A stretch of DNA of 64,000 nucleotides. Source: Candidatus Nanosynbacter sp. TM7-075. Its GTDB lineage: Bacteria > Patescibacteriota > Saccharimonadia > Saccharimonadales > Saccharimonadaceae. The notes beneath the pieces were generated by a model, which saw nothing but the letters and a program-made list of their open reading frames with translations, had not been told where the DNA came from and did not search any database. Position 1 is the first letter of the stretch, and the number at the start of each line of letters is the position of its first letter. Positions 42,185 to 55,460 of this stretch are shown one piece after another. Location: the NCBI RefSeq assembly GCF_022828255.1, contig NZ_JAJQJW010000001.1, positions 124,001 to 188,000 on the forward strand, written 5' to 3'. A program made the translations under genes and the position numbers.

Positions 42185-44662
42185 ATGAATCAGAAGTCAA
42201 TGAAGAAATTAAAGATTGCAGCCATCGTTCTGGGTGTGGTTTTCTTGATCTCTGTTATAGTTGGGCTGATTGTCGTTAATAATAACCGCTCTTCCGGAGT
42301 TAGTAAAATCGCAAAAAAGAAGATCCAGAAGATTTTTGCCGAAGAAGATGCTAAGAGTTTGCAAAAAGTCGTTTCCAAATACGGCTATTCGATTCGGTAT
42401 GACAAGAGCATTTTTACTGGCGAAGGTCACGTCTTAAATAAAGACTCTAATGAAAAGCAGTATAGCGCCACCACTTATGCCGATGATGAATTGAAAGAAA
42501 GCCGCGCTTATGCGATTTTGCGATTGCATTTCAGAAAAGGTTCAGAAAAGTCGAATGAGGAAGAAGAGAAGTTCTCGTTTAGGAAGATTATGCCAGACTT
42601 CTCAATCATAACTTCGCGCAAAAAGGCTTATTTTGATCGGTCAACAATGCCTGAAGAATATAAAGACACGAAGAAATATTCAGATTTGGATTTGATGCTT
42701 CAGGGCGATATCAACAAGCAGAAGAAGGATAATCCAAACTTAAAATATCACACCAGCGACGCGACGATTTCTGGGCGTAAGTTTAAGAAGATGGTCGTCG
42801 ATTACGGAAGCACTATTGACGGCAAGTGGCAGAAAACTGGTGAAAAAATAACTTACTTGACAATTCAGAACGGCAGACCGTACTGGATGACGATTTTTGC
42901 GTTGAGCAAGAATTCGTACACGCAGCCGTACATTGATCAAATGGAGGCGCTGGTTGCTAAGGTTACTTTCCAGAATCCAGACAGTAGCTACTTGGTTAGG
43001 GCTGATGGTAATAGTGAGGCGCAAGTGGCTTCCGCTACGATAGCTAAGACCGAAACTAAGGCAGAAAATTTCTCAGAAGATAAAGACACTACGAATACTT
43101 TGGATGAACTGGACGAAGATTCCGTTATCAAAGTGGTGGCAAGGAATCAAATTGCTACGGTTCGCGTAGGAACATATCGTTGTGCTGATATGATTTATAC
43201 GGCACAGAATGGTGCGAGTATGCAGCTGAATGGCTTATGCACGGGCGGAATTGGTAGTGGATCGATTGTTTCTGACGATGGCTACATTGCTACAAATGGG
43301 CATGTTACTGAAGTTTCTAATCAGAGTATGATCATGGGTCTCAACACGCAAGAGAACATGAATAAATATATAAAGTTTGTGATAGATGCGGGCTATGTGA
43401 CTCGAGAGACGCTTCGGGATTTGGCAAATAAGGCTAATGGCGGCGATCAGAGTGCGCAAGCGGCAATTCTCGGTCTTATCAATCAGGTTCCTGCCGATAA
43501 TATACGTTCGCAAAACGATCGATACGATTACGTTATCCAGACCTCAAGCGAACCTATTGCGCGCGAAGATGACGGTTCGGGCAATCTTAAGTGGAAAAAG
43601 ACGAAGACTAATATTCCAGCCAAGAAAATTGACGCGGAAGTTGATTTGAAGGGTCGCGGGATGGATCTGAATAGCGACAAAAGTGATGTGGCGATTCTGA
43701 AGGTTGAAGGGCGATTTCCGGCGGTAGAATTGGGCGATAGCTCTAAGATTTCTAGAGGTGATCGAGTGACGGCGATTGGTTATCCAGCGATTGTCGACGA
43801 TGGCGTAAATACGAAGAAGAGTAAGACCGTCCCAACTGTTACTCAAGGTGATGTTTCTGGTTCGGGCAGTGACGCGGGTGGTCATAAGCTGTTTTCAATG
43901 AGCGCGCAAATTGCAGCGGGCAATAGTGGTGGTCCAGCGTTCGATGAGGATGGCAAGCAGATTGGATTGAATACTTACGGCGGCTCATCCTGTGCGGATA
44001 GGGGCGAGCGCAACAATTCTTGCTTTGGAGAGGGAATATTCCGTGATATCGCAGATCTGAAAACTATGGCGAAGAAAAATAATGTTACGTTATCGGCGAA
44101 CGGCGAATTGACTAAACTCTGGAAAGATGGCTTGGAGAGTTTTTCCCAAGGTAAATATTCTCAGGCAAAAGCTAAATTTGAACAATTGGATAAAAAATAT
44201 CCCGACAATTATTTAGTGGCAAAGATGATCGAAGTTTCATCCAATACTCCAGATGATTCTACGGAAAGCGAGGCATCTAGCGTAGAAGCTGGAACGAGCG
44301 AATCAGAAAATAACACTACAGTTATAATCGTGGTTGTGGTGATTCTTTCAACGGGGACATTATTCTTAACAGTGTCAATTATCGCAATTGCTGTTTCTGT
44401 CAGTAATCGACGTAAGATGAATGCCTATCCATATCCTGTCGCTGGACAATTCCCGCAGCAGCCTCGGTATCCGCAGCAACCGTATCGGCAGCCAATTCCG
44501 CCGCAACAGCAATATCCGCAACAAAATTACTATCAGCAGCAACCTGGTCAATATCCGCCAACATACGCGCAGCCGCCTATGCAACAGCCTCCAGCTAACT
44601 ATTCGCCTGCGGCGCCAGCTCAGAACGACAACGAGTCTAAAAATCCTCCGACTCAGAGCTAG
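42185..44662 (+). CDS. Membrane-anchored trypsin-like serine protease with Pro/Gln-rich tail
   Basis: 825 residues. N-terminal membrane helix (about 10-30), an unknown extracytoplasmic region, then an S1C-type protease with His373 (ATNGHV), Asp501 (KSDVAIL) and Ser581 (AGNSGGPAF). A TPR-like hairpin (LWKDGLESFSQGKYSQAKAKF) follows, then a second membrane helix (about 715-740) and a Pro/Gln/Tyr-rich tail (RYPQQPYRQP type) that would be cytoplasmic. No PDZ domain is evident, so it is not standard DegP. It may act in envelope quality control or on host contact; that is inferred. It lies between yajQ and fusA. Confidence 0.85.
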   Translation: MNQKSMKKLKIAAIVLGVVFLISVIVGLIVVNNNRSSGVSKIAKKKIQKIFAEEDAKSLQKVVSKYGYSIRYDKSIFTGEGHVLNKDSNEKQYSATTYADDELKESRAYAILRLHFRKGSEKSNEEEEKFSFRKIMPDFSIITSRKKAYFDRSTMPEEYKDTKKYSDLDLMLQGDINKQKKDNPNLKYHTSDATISGRKFKKMVVDYGSTIDGKWQKTGEKITYLTIQNGRPYWMTIFALSKNSYTQPYIDQMEALVAKVTFQNPDSSYLVRADGNSEAQVASATIAKTETKAENFSEDKDTTNTLDELDEDSVIKVVARNQIATVRVGTYRCADMIYTAQNGASMQLNGLCTGGIGSGSIVSDDGYIATNGHVTEVSNQSMIMGLNTQENMNKYIKFVIDAGYVTRETLRDLANKANGGDQSAQAAILGLINQVPADNIRSQNDRYDYVIQTSSEPIAREDDGSGNLKWKKTKTNIPAKKIDAEVDLKGRGMDLNSDKSDVAILKVEGRFPAVELGDSSKISRGDRVTAIGYPAIVDDGVNTKKSKTVPTVTQGDVSGSGSDAGGHKLFSMSAQIAAGNSGGPAFDEDGKQIGLNTYGGSSCADRGERNNSCFGEGIFRDIADLKTMAKKNNVTLSANGELTKLWKDGLESFSQGKYSQAKAKFEQLDKKYPDNYLVAKMIEVSSNTPDDSTESEASSVEAGTSESENNTTVIIVVVVILSTGTLFLTVSIIAIAVSVSNRRKMNAYPYPVAGQFPQQPRYPQQPYRQPIPPQQQYPQQNYYQQQPGQYPPTYAQPPMQQPPANYSPAAPAQNDNESKNPPTQS

Positions 44663-44682
44663 TCAAAAACATAGATAACTGA

Positions 44683-44766
44683 TATAATAAAACGCAAGAG
44701 TAGTTTTTTGGTGCCAAAAAATTGACCAAAAATCTCGGCAAATTAACGTAATATAAAGGAAAATTT
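44683..44766 (+). promoter_or_regulatory. fusA promoter and leader
   Basis: TATAAT at 44683-44688 without a clear -35, then a leader with a near-perfect hairpin TTTTTTGG-TG-CCAAAAAA and ATAAAGGAAAA as Shine-Dalgarno. Confidence 0.55.
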
Positions 44767-46857
44767 ATGGCAGAGACGCATGTTCCGCTAAAGAATTTTA
44801 GAAATATTGGTATTATTGCCCATATTGACGCCGGTAAAACGACGACAACTGAGGGTATTTTGTACCGCACTGGCTTGACGCATAAGATCGGTGTGGTTCG
44901 TGGTGAAGGTGACGGTGCTACTACCGACTGGATGGCACAGGAGAAAGAGCGTGGTATTACTATTACGTCAGCTGCTGTGACTTGTTTCTGGAAAGATCAC
45001 AAGATCAATATTATCGACACCCCAGGGCACATCGACTTTACTGCTGAGGTTGAGCGTAGCTTGCGCGTGCTTGACGGTGCGGTTACGGTCTTTGACGGTA
45101 AGATGGGTGTTGAGGCTCAGTCTGAAACCGTTTGGCGCCAGGCCAATAAGTACGGCGTGCCTCGTATTTGTTTCGTTAACAAGATCAACCAGACTGGTGG
45201 CGACTTCTACAAATCTCTAGAGTCAATTCACAACCGCTTGAGCAAGCAGGCTTTCCCAGTTCACTTGCCAATTGGTTTTGAAAAGACTATCCACGGTGTT
45301 GTCGACTTGATTGACATGAAGGCTTACACCTACGACGACTACACAGACCACGAACTTAAGGTTAGTGAAATTCCAGCTGACATGCTTGAAAAAGCTAAGA
45401 ACGCACGTTCTTTGTTGGTTGAAAACGCCGTTGAGGCTGACGACGAACTTACTATGAAATTTTTGGAGCAGGGCGAGGACGCTATTACCGTTGACGAGCT
45501 AAAAATGGCTCTACGCAAGCGCGTTTTGGCTGGTGACTTTTATCTAGTCACTGGTGGTGATGGTCGCGGCGTGATCGTTGAGAAGTTGCTTGACTTGATG
45601 GTTGACTTCTTGCCAAGCCCTCTAGATGTTGATGAAATTTGGGGTAAGAATCCAAAGACTGGCGACGAAGTCAGCCGCAAGCCATCAGATAAAGAGCCTT
45701 TGTCGGCTTTGGCGTTTAAGATTGCTGCCGACCCATTTGTTGGTAAATTGATCTTCGTTCGTGTCTATTCTGGTGTTTTGACCTCAGGAAGCTACGTTCT
45801 TAACACGACAACTGGTGAAAAAGAGCGAATTGGACGAATCGTTCGTATGTTTGCTGACAAGCGTGAAGAAATTAGTAAGGTTGAAGCCGGTGACATTGCC
45901 GCTGTGGTTGGTCTGAAATCTACCGCGACTGGTAACACCTTGTCTGATGTAGCGCATCCAATTGCTCTTGAGTCAATTGAATTCCCAGAGCCACCTGTGT
46001 CAATCGCGGTTGAGCCAAAGTCAAAGGCTGACCAAGAGAAGATGGCATTGGCGTTGCAGCGCTTGGCTGAAGAAGACCCAACCTTCCGAATCCACACCGA
46101 CGAGGAAACAGGTCAGACAATTATGTCAGGAATGGGCGAATTGCACTTGGACATTCTTATCGACCGTATGAAGCGCGAATTTAAGGTTGAAGCCAACATT
46201 GGTGAACCTCAGGTTGCCTTCCGCGAAAGTATCAAGGGTCGTTCTGAAGTTCAAGGTAAGCACGCCAAGCAGTCTGGTGGTCGCGGTCAATATGGTGACG
46301 TTTGGGTTCGCTTTGAGCCAAATGAGACCGGTAAGGGCTTTGAATTCGTTGATGAAATTAAGGGTGGTGTGGTTCCTCAGGAATATCGCCCGGCCGTAAT
46401 GAAGGGTATTCGCGAAACGTTGGAAGGCGGTGTTATTGCTGGCTATCCAGTTGTTGACGTTAAGGCTACACTTTACGATGGTTCATACCACGATGTCGAC
46501 TCCTCAGAATTGGCGTTCTCATTGGCAGGCTCAATAGCTGCTCGTGAAGGTATTAAGCAGGCTAACCCAATCTTGCTCGAGCCAGTTATGAAGGTTGAAG
46601 TTACTACACCAGAAGACTTCATGGGTGACATCATCGGCGACCTTAACTCACGTCGCGGACGTATCGACGCTATGGAAGACTTGATGGGTGGCGCTAAGTT
46701 GATTAAGGCGTTTGTGCCATTAGCAAATATGTTCGGCTACACATCAGACATTCGCTCAATGTCTCAGGGTCGCGCCGCTTCAACGATGGAATTGGCTCAA
46801 TACGAGGAAGTTCCACCAAACGTTGCGCAAGAGATTATCGAAAAGCGAAATAAATAA
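44767..46857 (+). CDS. fusA: Elongation factor G
   Basis: 696-residue translocase GTPase. G1 [13 protein letters not shown]2 RGITITSA, G3 [22 protein letters not shown]4 NKINQ (usually NKMD/NKxD; here Asn replaces the Asp), domains III-V complete to the C-terminus. The NKIN variant should be checked since the Asp selects guanine. It has its own promoter. Confidence 0.97.
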   Translation: MAETHVPLKNFRNIGIIAHIDAGKTTTTEGILYRTGLTHKIGVVRGEGDGATTDWMAQEKERGITITSAAVTCFWKDHKINIIDTPGHIDFTAEVERSLRVLDGAVTVFDGKMGVEAQSETVWRQANKYGVPRICFVNKINQTGGDFYKSLESIHNRLSKQAFPVHLPIGFEKTIHGVVDLIDMKAYTYDDYTDHELKVSEIPADMLEKAKNARSLLVENAVEADDELTMKFLEQGEDAITVDELKMALRKRVLAGDFYLVTGGDGRGVIVEKLLDLMVDFLPSPLDVDEIWGKNPKTGDEVSRKPSDKEPLSALAFKIAADPFVGKLIFVRVYSGVLTSGSYVLNTTTGEKERIGRIVRMFADKREEISKVEAGDIAAVVGLKSTATGNTLSDVAHPIALESIEFPEPPVSIAVEPKSKADQEKMALALQRLAEEDPTFRIHTDEETGQTIMSGMGELHLDILIDRMKREFKVEANIGEPQVAFRESIKGRSEVQGKHAKQSGGRGQYGDVWVRFEPNETGKGFEFVDEIKGGVVPQEYRPAVMKGIRETLEGGVIAGYPVVDVKATLYDGSYHDVDSSELAFSLAGSIAAREGIKQANPILLEPVMKVEVTTPEDFMGDIIGDLNSRRGRIDAMEDLMGGAKLIKAFVPLANMFGYTSDIRSMSQGRAASTMELAQYEEVPPNVAQEIIEKRNK

Positions 46858-46870
46858 TCTCTACCTCATA

Positions 46871-46901
46871 AAAAATCCTCGGAGCGAATCCGGGGATTTT
46901 T
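46871..46901. terminator. Bidirectional terminator after fusA
   Basis: AAAAATCCTCGG pairs with CCGGGGATTTTT, with A/T runs on both sides. It serves fusA and the convergent exporter gene. Confidence 0.9.
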
Positions 46902-46926
46902 ATTTGGTTAAATTTCTGGTTATTTT

Positions 46927-48318
46927 TCATGATATCTGCGTGTTGCGACGGAATAAATTGATGAATTGTCGGCGAATTGGGCGACCGACGATGTTGCCGA
47001 ATGACGCACCAATCGCCACTGCTACGCCGATGAGAATTGCTCGCGCTAAGATAGCTAAGGCTGGTAGGAAGTTTGCGCTATTTGGCGGATATAGAACGAC
47101 GCCCATTAATCCGTTGTAAAGCGACAATCCTGGGACTAGCGGTACGATTCCTGCCGCGATAATCGCCAAGGAAGGGAATTTCCACAATCTGGAAGTCAGG
47201 ACTGCGACCAGCCCAATTACCGCCGCCGCGATGCCGCTCGCTGTTACGATATCAAAGCCAAAACTCATTGCTAATCTTGAAATCCACCAGCCGAAAATTG
47301 CGATTAATCCAGAGATAACCATTCCTAAAAATCGAGAATGATTTCTCAGAACGAACGCCGCCGCGATAATTCCAGCGCCCAAATATTGCGTGTGTCCGTC
47401 CGCCAATGTCAATCGATCTGGCGTTGCTGGGAAAGTAATGCCAAATTTTGTCGCAATGTATAATCCGACCATCACGCCAGCAATTACGCCGCCCGTCGCC
47501 ATTACGACTTTTAATAACCTGGCGTTGGCAGTCATGTAATACTCGTCGATTGCGTCCTGGAATGCGCCGACAAACATTAATCCCGCGACTAACAGGACAA
47601 TTCCGCTGATAACCAACAATGTTGCGTTGACGCTCAGTCCCAGATAATTGCTACACCAAGCCGCGCCCGCCGCCACCAATGTTACGAAAATCGCCACGAG
47701 GGCTTGCGAATAAAACAGCGGCGCGCCAATACGCCCCAGCCACCTCAGTAATCCAGTCGCTAGGAATCCGAGGAGAAACGCGATTGATGCCATGAGTAAA
47801 CTGCCGCCGTACAGAATGACGGAACCCGCGCTCACCAATCCGCCCGCCGCGTAAACGACTAGCCGGGAATGTTCGGTGGGTTTTTTGAGTATTTGTTGCA
47901 ATCGTTCCTCGGCTTCTTCCAGGGAAAGTTGCTTGCGACGAATGTCGAGGGCTAATAATTGCAATGCTTGAATTAATTGATAATTAGGGTCGTCAGGAAC
48001 GATAACTCGCGCCATCGTCAAAGGCTCATGGCTAACTCCGCGGTCTTGAGAAATTGTCACCAAAGTGTAGCTCACGTCCACGTGAACGGGTCTGCGGCAA
48101 TATGTCCGCGTAATTCCTTGCGCCATACGAACCACATCGCGCGCCACCACGCCCATGCTCAGGAGCTGCTCGGCAATCGTCATAGCCAGGCGCAAAGCTC
48201 GCATATTCGGCGTCAAACTTTCGTCAATTTTCTCCAGATGATGCTCCGGCTCAAAGCTGTAAAGGTTAGCGACTCGGGCTAATGATTGCTCAATGAATTT
48301 TGGTACTTTTTTCTTCAC
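46927..48318 (-). CDS. ThrE-like threonine/serine exporter family protein
   Basis: 463 residues from GTG 48318. The N-terminal DUF1212 half (LAMTIAEQLLSMGVVARDV... GVSHEPLTMARV) is followed by about ten membrane helices, including the DUF3815-like second half (PGLSLYNGLMGVV). Family members export Thr/Ser or small peptides. GTG 48318 is preferred over longer starts because TACACT (48326-48331) ends 7 nt upstream and longer versions would run through the hairpin at 48343-48412. It is a leaderless candidate. Confidence 0.85.
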   Translation of the reverse strand: MKKKVPKFIEQSLARVANLYSFEPEHHLEKIDESLTPNMRALRLAMTIAEQLLSMGVVARDVVRMAQGITRTYCRRPVHVDVSYTLVTISQDRGVSHEPLTMARVIVPDDPNYQLIQALQLLALDIRRKQLSLEEAEERLQQILKKPTEHSRLVVYAAGGLVSAGSVILYGGSLLMASIAFLLGFLATGLLRWLGRIGAPLFYSQALVAIFVTLVAAGAAWCSNYLGLSVNATLLVISGIVLLVAGLMFVGAFQDAIDEYYMTANARLLKVVMATGGVIAGVMVGLYIATKFGITFPATPDRLTLADGHTQYLGAGIIAAAFVLRNHSRFLGMVISGLIAIFGWWISRLAMSFGFDIVTASGIAAAVIGLVAVLTSRLWKFPSLAIIAAGIVPLVPGLSLYNGLMGVVLYPPNSANFLPALAILARAILIGVAVAIGASFGNIVGRPIRRQFINLFRRNTQIS

Positions 48319-48342
48319 AATATCTAGTGTAACAAATTTTAT

Positions 48343-48412
48343 GCCAATAGAAATAGCCCGCCAAGAGAGCTCAAGCCGAGGCCTAAGCCTCAGGCGAACT
48401 ACTTCTATTGGC
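48343..48412 (-). terminator. Large hairpin after the cassette D gene
   Basis: GCCAATAGAA (48343-48352) pairs with TTCTATTGGC (48403-48412), with inner stems including GAGGC/GCCTC. It lies between the cassette D stop and the exporter start and probably ends cassette D transcripts. Confidence 0.65.
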
Positions 48413-48418
48413 GGGCGG

Positions 48419-48814
48419 TTAGTCCTCGTTATCATCATCCCGCATGGGTGACTGCGGGATGATAACCGCTAGGAGGATAGCGATAGAACTCAGAGACGAG
48501 GTATAATACCCTACTGTCTCTATTTTCTGTACCGGGTCGATTACAGCACTAAGCACCGTATCGACAGCTCCGATGTCTTGGAGCACACTAATTGCCATCG
48601 ATCCCGATATAATGTACGCTGCTACCAAGAAGAACCATAGTAGATAGTCGTGCTGTTCTCCTGTGAACCATCTAAATACTAGATGGAGTGACAGCGCCAG
48701 CGCTACTGCTGTACAGATGATGGCTAAAGACACAGTGAGGTATGTACTCCCCATAAGGAGTAGAACCAGACCAGTCAGGGCGACGAACGCGACAGCAAGT
48801 TTGAGTTTCAGCAT
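48419..48814 (-). CDS. Cassette D membrane protein, unknown (131 aa)
   Basis: I do not recognise this protein. It has about four membrane helices starting at LKLKLAVAFVALTG and an acidic C-terminal tail (RDDDNED). ATG 48814 has AAAAGGAG 7 nt upstream; longer in-frame starts would cover the leader. Codon use is CTG/GTC-rich as in cassettes A-C. It is driven by the same promoter type as those cassettes, 24 kb away. Confidence 0.7.
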   Translation of the reverse strand: MLKLKLAVAFVALTGLVLLLMGSTYLTVSLAIICTAVALALSLHLVFRWFTGEQHDYLLWFFLVAAYIISGSMAISVLQDIGAVDTVLSAVIDPVQKIETVGYYTSSLSSIAILLAVIIPQSPMRDDDNED

Positions 48815-48912
48815 GACTGACTCCTTTTCAAGATATGCAAGGACTACTTTCGTTGACGGGATTGTCAACGAAAGCTGTATTAATTTATGCCACACTTGCG
48901 TAAAAAAGTCAA
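48815..48912 (-). promoter_or_regulatory. Cassette D promoter and short leader
   Basis: Minus strand: TTGACT (48907-48912), 17-nt spacer with CGCAAGTGTGG, CATAAA (48884-48889), then CTTTCGTTGAC/GTCAACGAAAG, a perfect 11-bp hairpin equivalent to hairpin 1 of copies A-C but with a shorter loop. Hairpins 2 and 3 are missing. Confidence 0.75.
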
Positions 48913-48925
48913 CATCAGGAGGAGG

Positions 48926-52138
<3,213 letters not shown>

Positions 52139-52142
52139 GCTA

Positions 52143-52252
52143 TTTACAACTGATTGGAAAATCGTTATAATTAAACTCATACGCCGTGAGGTCTTTTTTA
52201 TGGACTGTACCCGCGTGAAAAATAATAATTAAATTAAGGAGAACTTCTACAA
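52143..52252 (+). promoter_or_regulatory. tuf promoter and leader
   Basis: TTTACA (52143-52148), 17-nt spacer, TATAAT (52166-52171), then an 80-nt leader ending in AATTAAGGAGAAC as Shine-Dalgarno. Confidence 0.8.
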
Positions 52253-53437
52253 ATGGCAGATGCATTTGACCGAAGCAAACCGCACGTTAACGTTGGTACA
52301 ATGGGCCACGTTGACCACGGTAAGACTACGCTGACTGCTGCGATTACTGCAGTGTTGGCAAAGCGCCTACCAAGCGCAGTTAACAAACCTGTTGCGTACG
52401 ACCAGATCGACAACGCACCAGAAGAGAAGCAACGTGGTATTACTATCGCGTCTTCACACCAAGAGTATGAATCAAAGAATCGTCACTATGCACACGTTGA
52501 CATGCCAGGACACGCTGACTACGTCAAGAACATGATCACCGGTGCTGCTCAGGTTGACGGTGCGGTATTGGTTATCGCTGCAACTGACGGCCCAATGCCT
52601 CAGACTCGTGAGCACGTTTTGCTTGCAAAGCAGGTTGGTGTGCCAAAGATCGTTGTCTTCTTGAACAAGATGGACATGGCTGACGAAGAAATGGTTGAGC
52701 TGATCGAAGAAGAAGTTCGCGAACTTCTTGAAAAGAACGGCTTCGACAAAGACGCTCCAATCATCAAGGGTTCTGCTCTTAAGGCTCTTGAAGGTGACGA
52801 GAAATACGAAGACGCTATTATGGAATTGGTTGACGCAATGGACAGCTACATTCCAGAGCCAGCACGTGACATGGACAAACCATTCATTATGCCAATTGAG
52901 GACGTCTTCTCAATTAAGGGTCGTGGTACAGTAGCAACTGGTCGTATCGAGCAGGGTGTTGTTAAATTGAACGACGAAGTTGAAATCGTTGGTTTGAAGC
53001 CAACTCAGAAGTCAGTTGTAACTGGTATTGAGGCCTTCAAGAAATCTCTTGATCAAGGTCAAGCAGGTGACAACGCAGGTGTCTTGCTACGCGGTATTGA
53101 GCGCAGCGACATTGAGCGTGGTCAAGTTTTGGCAAAGCCAGGCACAATTACTCCACACACTGAGTTTGAAGCTGAAGTTTACATCTTGAAGAAGGAAGAA
53201 GGCGGTCGCCACACTCCATTCTCAAAGGGCTACAAGCCACAGTTCTACTTCCGCACAACTGACGTTACTGGTGAAGTTGAATTGCCAGCTGACAAAGAAA
53301 TGGTTATGCCAGGCGACACTGTAACCTTCAAGGTTAAGTTGCTTGCACCAATCGCTATGGAGCAAGGTTTGAACTTTGCTATCCGCGAAGGTGGCCGTAC
53401 AGTTGGTGCTGGTGTTGTTACAAAGATTAACAAATAA
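52253..53437 (+). CDS. tuf: Elongation factor Tu
   Basis: 394 residues. G1 [12 protein letters not shown]2 [10 protein letters not shown]3 [12 protein letters not shown] (Met where most EF-Tu have Cys), G4 NKMDM, G5 GSALKAL, and domains II-III complete. It is monocistronic, with its own promoter and terminator. Confidence 0.98.
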   Translation: MADAFDRSKPHVNVGTMGHVDHGKTTLTAAITAVLAKRLPSAVNKPVAYDQIDNAPEEKQRGITIASSHQEYESKNRHYAHVDMPGHADYVKNMITGAAQVDGAVLVIAATDGPMPQTREHVLLAKQVGVPKIVVFLNKMDMADEEMVELIEEEVRELLEKNGFDKDAPIIKGSALKALEGDEKYEDAIMELVDAMDSYIPEPARDMDKPFIMPIEDVFSIKGRGTVATGRIEQGVVKLNDEVEIVGLKPTQKSVVTGIEAFKKSLDQGQAGDNAGVLLRGIERSDIERGQVLAKPGTITPHTEFEAEVYILKKEEGGRHTPFSKGYKPQFYFRTTDVTGEVELPADKEMVMPGDTVTFKVKLLAPIAMEQGLNFAIREGGRTVGAGVVTKINK

Positions 53438-53460
53438 TCTTGATAACACAAGCCTAATTA

Positions 53461-53487
53461 AATCCCCCGAACTTTCGGGGGATTTTT
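53461..53487 (+). terminator. Terminator after tuf
   Basis: AATCCCCCGA pairs with TCGGGGGATT, followed by TTTT. Confidence 0.95.
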
Positions 53488-53511
53488 TGATGTCGCTGTG
53501 ATAATGTATGT

Positions 53512-54279
53512 CTAATCAAGGAATCTTGTGTCAAAACATTGTTCAGAAGTACCAATCTTGTATAGAGGATAGTACGGTCCGTCATTCTCTTTCTCATCGA
53601 CAGATGTAGTCTTTGTGATTTTCATGCCCACCTTTTTACCATCTATCGTGTCCATAAATTGAGGAAGGCAGAGGTGTTGCTCATTTTCGCTGCGTGAAGA
53701 AGATACAGGCTTAGTGAATTGTCCTACGCTGCTTTTCTTCTCTCGACATGCGTCTTCATTCTTTGTGATTTCGGTTGGAACATAATCCTCGTATTGTATT
53801 GCTAGTGTGTTTGTTTTTCTCATTAGATCCGAAGCTTCAGGTACTCTTTTTCTCTGAGTTTGTTCGGCGAGATCTAAAAAATCGAATTTAAGCCGAACCA
53901 TATCATCCCCATCGCAAAAATATACCGAGCAGTCTACTATTTGAGGATCCTCGTAACCGTGTTCTACACAGTAAGCTGAAAAACCTTCGCGAACGTTGTA
54001 TTTTGCGTAATACATTGAATTCTTTTCTATATCTATTTTTCCCGCAGAATCGTCTTTCTTATTTTGTGACGGATTCTCGGTATTGCTATTTTCTGGCTGA
54101 GATGTGGCAGTTTCAGAGCCGCCGTATGGGGCTGAACTTGAACTTCCAGCATCAACTCCTTTTTCGCCTGCGCATCCAGCCAATACACACGATGGTAATA
54201 AAGCTAGCATTGCAAGTGCTCGATATACTTTTGCAGTATCGACGCGTGGCGCTTTTTCTGCAAACATTCTTTTTTCCAT
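53512..54279 (-). CDS. Putative lipoprotein, unknown (255 aa)
   Basis: A basic N-terminus and hydrophobic stretch (YRALAMLALLPSCVLA) lead to a lipobox LAGC (Cys at about 36), so the mature protein should be lipid-anchored on the outer face of the membrane. A Ser/Asn-rich linker follows, then a domain with several Cys (AYCVEH, DCSVYFCDGD, DACREK, HLCLP, QCFD), probably disulfide-bonded. CGGGAGG precedes the ATG. TTTACT-N17-TATAAT lies about 60 nt upstream. Function unknown. Confidence 0.75.
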   Translation of the reverse strand: MEKRMFAEKAPRVDTAKVYRALAMLALLPSCVLAGCAGEKGVDAGSSSSAPYGGSETATSQPENSNTENPSQNKKDDSAGKIDIEKNSMYYAKYNVREGFSAYCVEHGYEDPQIVDCSVYFCDGDDMVRLKFDFLDLAEQTQRKRVPEASDLMRKTNTLAIQYEDYVPTEITKNEDACREKKSSVGQFTKPVSSSRSENEQHLCLPQFMDTIDGKKVGMKITKTTSVDEKENDGPYYPLYKIGTSEQCFDTRFLD

Positions 54280-54424
54280 ATATCCTCCCGTTGATAATAT
54301 GTAAAAGTTAATAGATTGCCGATATTATACATGTTTTTTGCTGTAAAGTAAAGTTAATTGACAAAGCGGTAATGTTTATGGCAGAATAAAGACATCTAAT
54401 ATAAAACAGAAAAAGGAGATTTTG

Positions 54425-55366
54425 GTGAATAGACAGAAATTGCTAATTGTTGGCGGCGGTGGAATGGTTGGTGCAACGGCGGCTTATGCGTGCGCATTAC
54501 GTAGTGTCATCGAAGAGATTGTGTTGATTGACCGTAATGAGGATTTGGCTTGGGGTCAGGCGGCTGACATCAATGACGCGATGGGAATTGACAGAAATGT
54601 CGTGGTTCATACGGGAAATTATTCTGATATCAATGACGATGACATCGTTGTGATTACCGCGGGTGCGCCGCAACTTCCTGGTCAAACTCGGTTGGAATTG
54701 ATTGACGTTAACGCAAAAATTATGCGTGATATTGTGAAAAATATTATGGCGAATGGCGCGAAGCCGTATTTGGTGATTGTCAGTAATCCGGTTGATGTTC
54801 TGACTTACGTGGCGCTTAAGGAATCTGGTTTGCCGAAAAATCGCGTATTCGGGACGGGCACGACGCTTGATACTTCACGAATGAAGTCGTATTTGGCAGA
54901 TGCGTTCAATGTCGATAGTAAAGCGGTTGACGCTTATATTTTGGGCGAGCATGGTGATTCATCATTTTCGACAATTGAAACGGCGCAAATTGGTGAAGTG
55001 CCGATTAGGGAATATCCTGGATTTACAGAGGAAATGATTGATGGAATTGAGCAGAAGGTTCGCGACCGAGCATATCGGGTGATTGAAACAAAGAAATCGA
55101 CATATTTTGCGATTGGGTTTGTCGTGTCTAAGATTGTTTCGGCGCTCCGAAAATCGACGCACACTGTTTATCCTGTTTGCTCTTTGGCTGAAGGTGAATA
55201 TGGACTGAATAACGTTGTGCTTGGATTGCCATCAACAATCAGCAGCGACGGCGTGAAGATTTTGGCGGGCTATCCGCTTACCGAGCGAGAAAAAGAATCG
55301 CTGGATAAATCCGCTGGAATTATTGCGGAAATGATTTCTCATCTTGATAAAGCGGAAAATTGCTGA
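54425..55366 (+). CDS. ldh: L-lactate dehydrogenase
   Basis: 313 residues, NAD-dependent reduction of pyruvate to lactate. GGGGMVGATAAYACAL Rossmann motif, APQLPGQTRLELI (Gln in the specificity loop, as in LDH and not MDH), SNPVDVLTYV, and catalytic His in LGEHGDSSF. GTG 54425 has AAAGGAG at 6 nt; TTG 54422 is the alternative. It fits a fermentative organism. Confidence 0.93.
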   Translation: MNRQKLLIVGGGGMVGATAAYACALRSVIEEIVLIDRNEDLAWGQAADINDAMGIDRNVVVHTGNYSDINDDDIVVITAGAPQLPGQTRLELIDVNAKIMRDIVKNIMANGAKPYLVIVSNPVDVLTYVALKESGLPKNRVFGTGTTLDTSRMKSYLADAFNVDSKAVDAYILGEHGDSSFSTIETAQIGEVPIREYPGFTEEMIDGIEQKVRDRAYRVIETKKSTYFAIGFVVSKIVSALRKSTHTVYPVCSLAEGEYGLNNVVLGLPSTISSDGVKILAGYPLTEREKESLDKSAGIIAEMISHLDKAENC

Positions 55367-55372
55367 TATAAT
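55344..55372 (+). promoter_or_regulatory. rpsJ promoter inside the ldh 3' end
   Basis: TTGATA (55344-55349), 17-nt spacer, TATAAT (55367-55372). The leader contains ATCTCG/CGAGAT and AAGGAGGAG before the rpsJ ATG. Confidence 0.8.
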
Positions 55373-55460
55373 CGCATAGTTAATAATAATTTATCTCGAG
55401 AACTCGATTGGCTATAAATAGGACAATTAGAGGTTACGAGATCGCACATAAGGAGGAGCT

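Noticed and set aside
48319-48438. N-terminal extension of the ThrE-like exporter to 48438
   Set aside because: The extra 40 codons run through the cassette D terminator hairpin and read as low-quality Arg-rich sequence; a -10 box and GTG at 48318 fit better.
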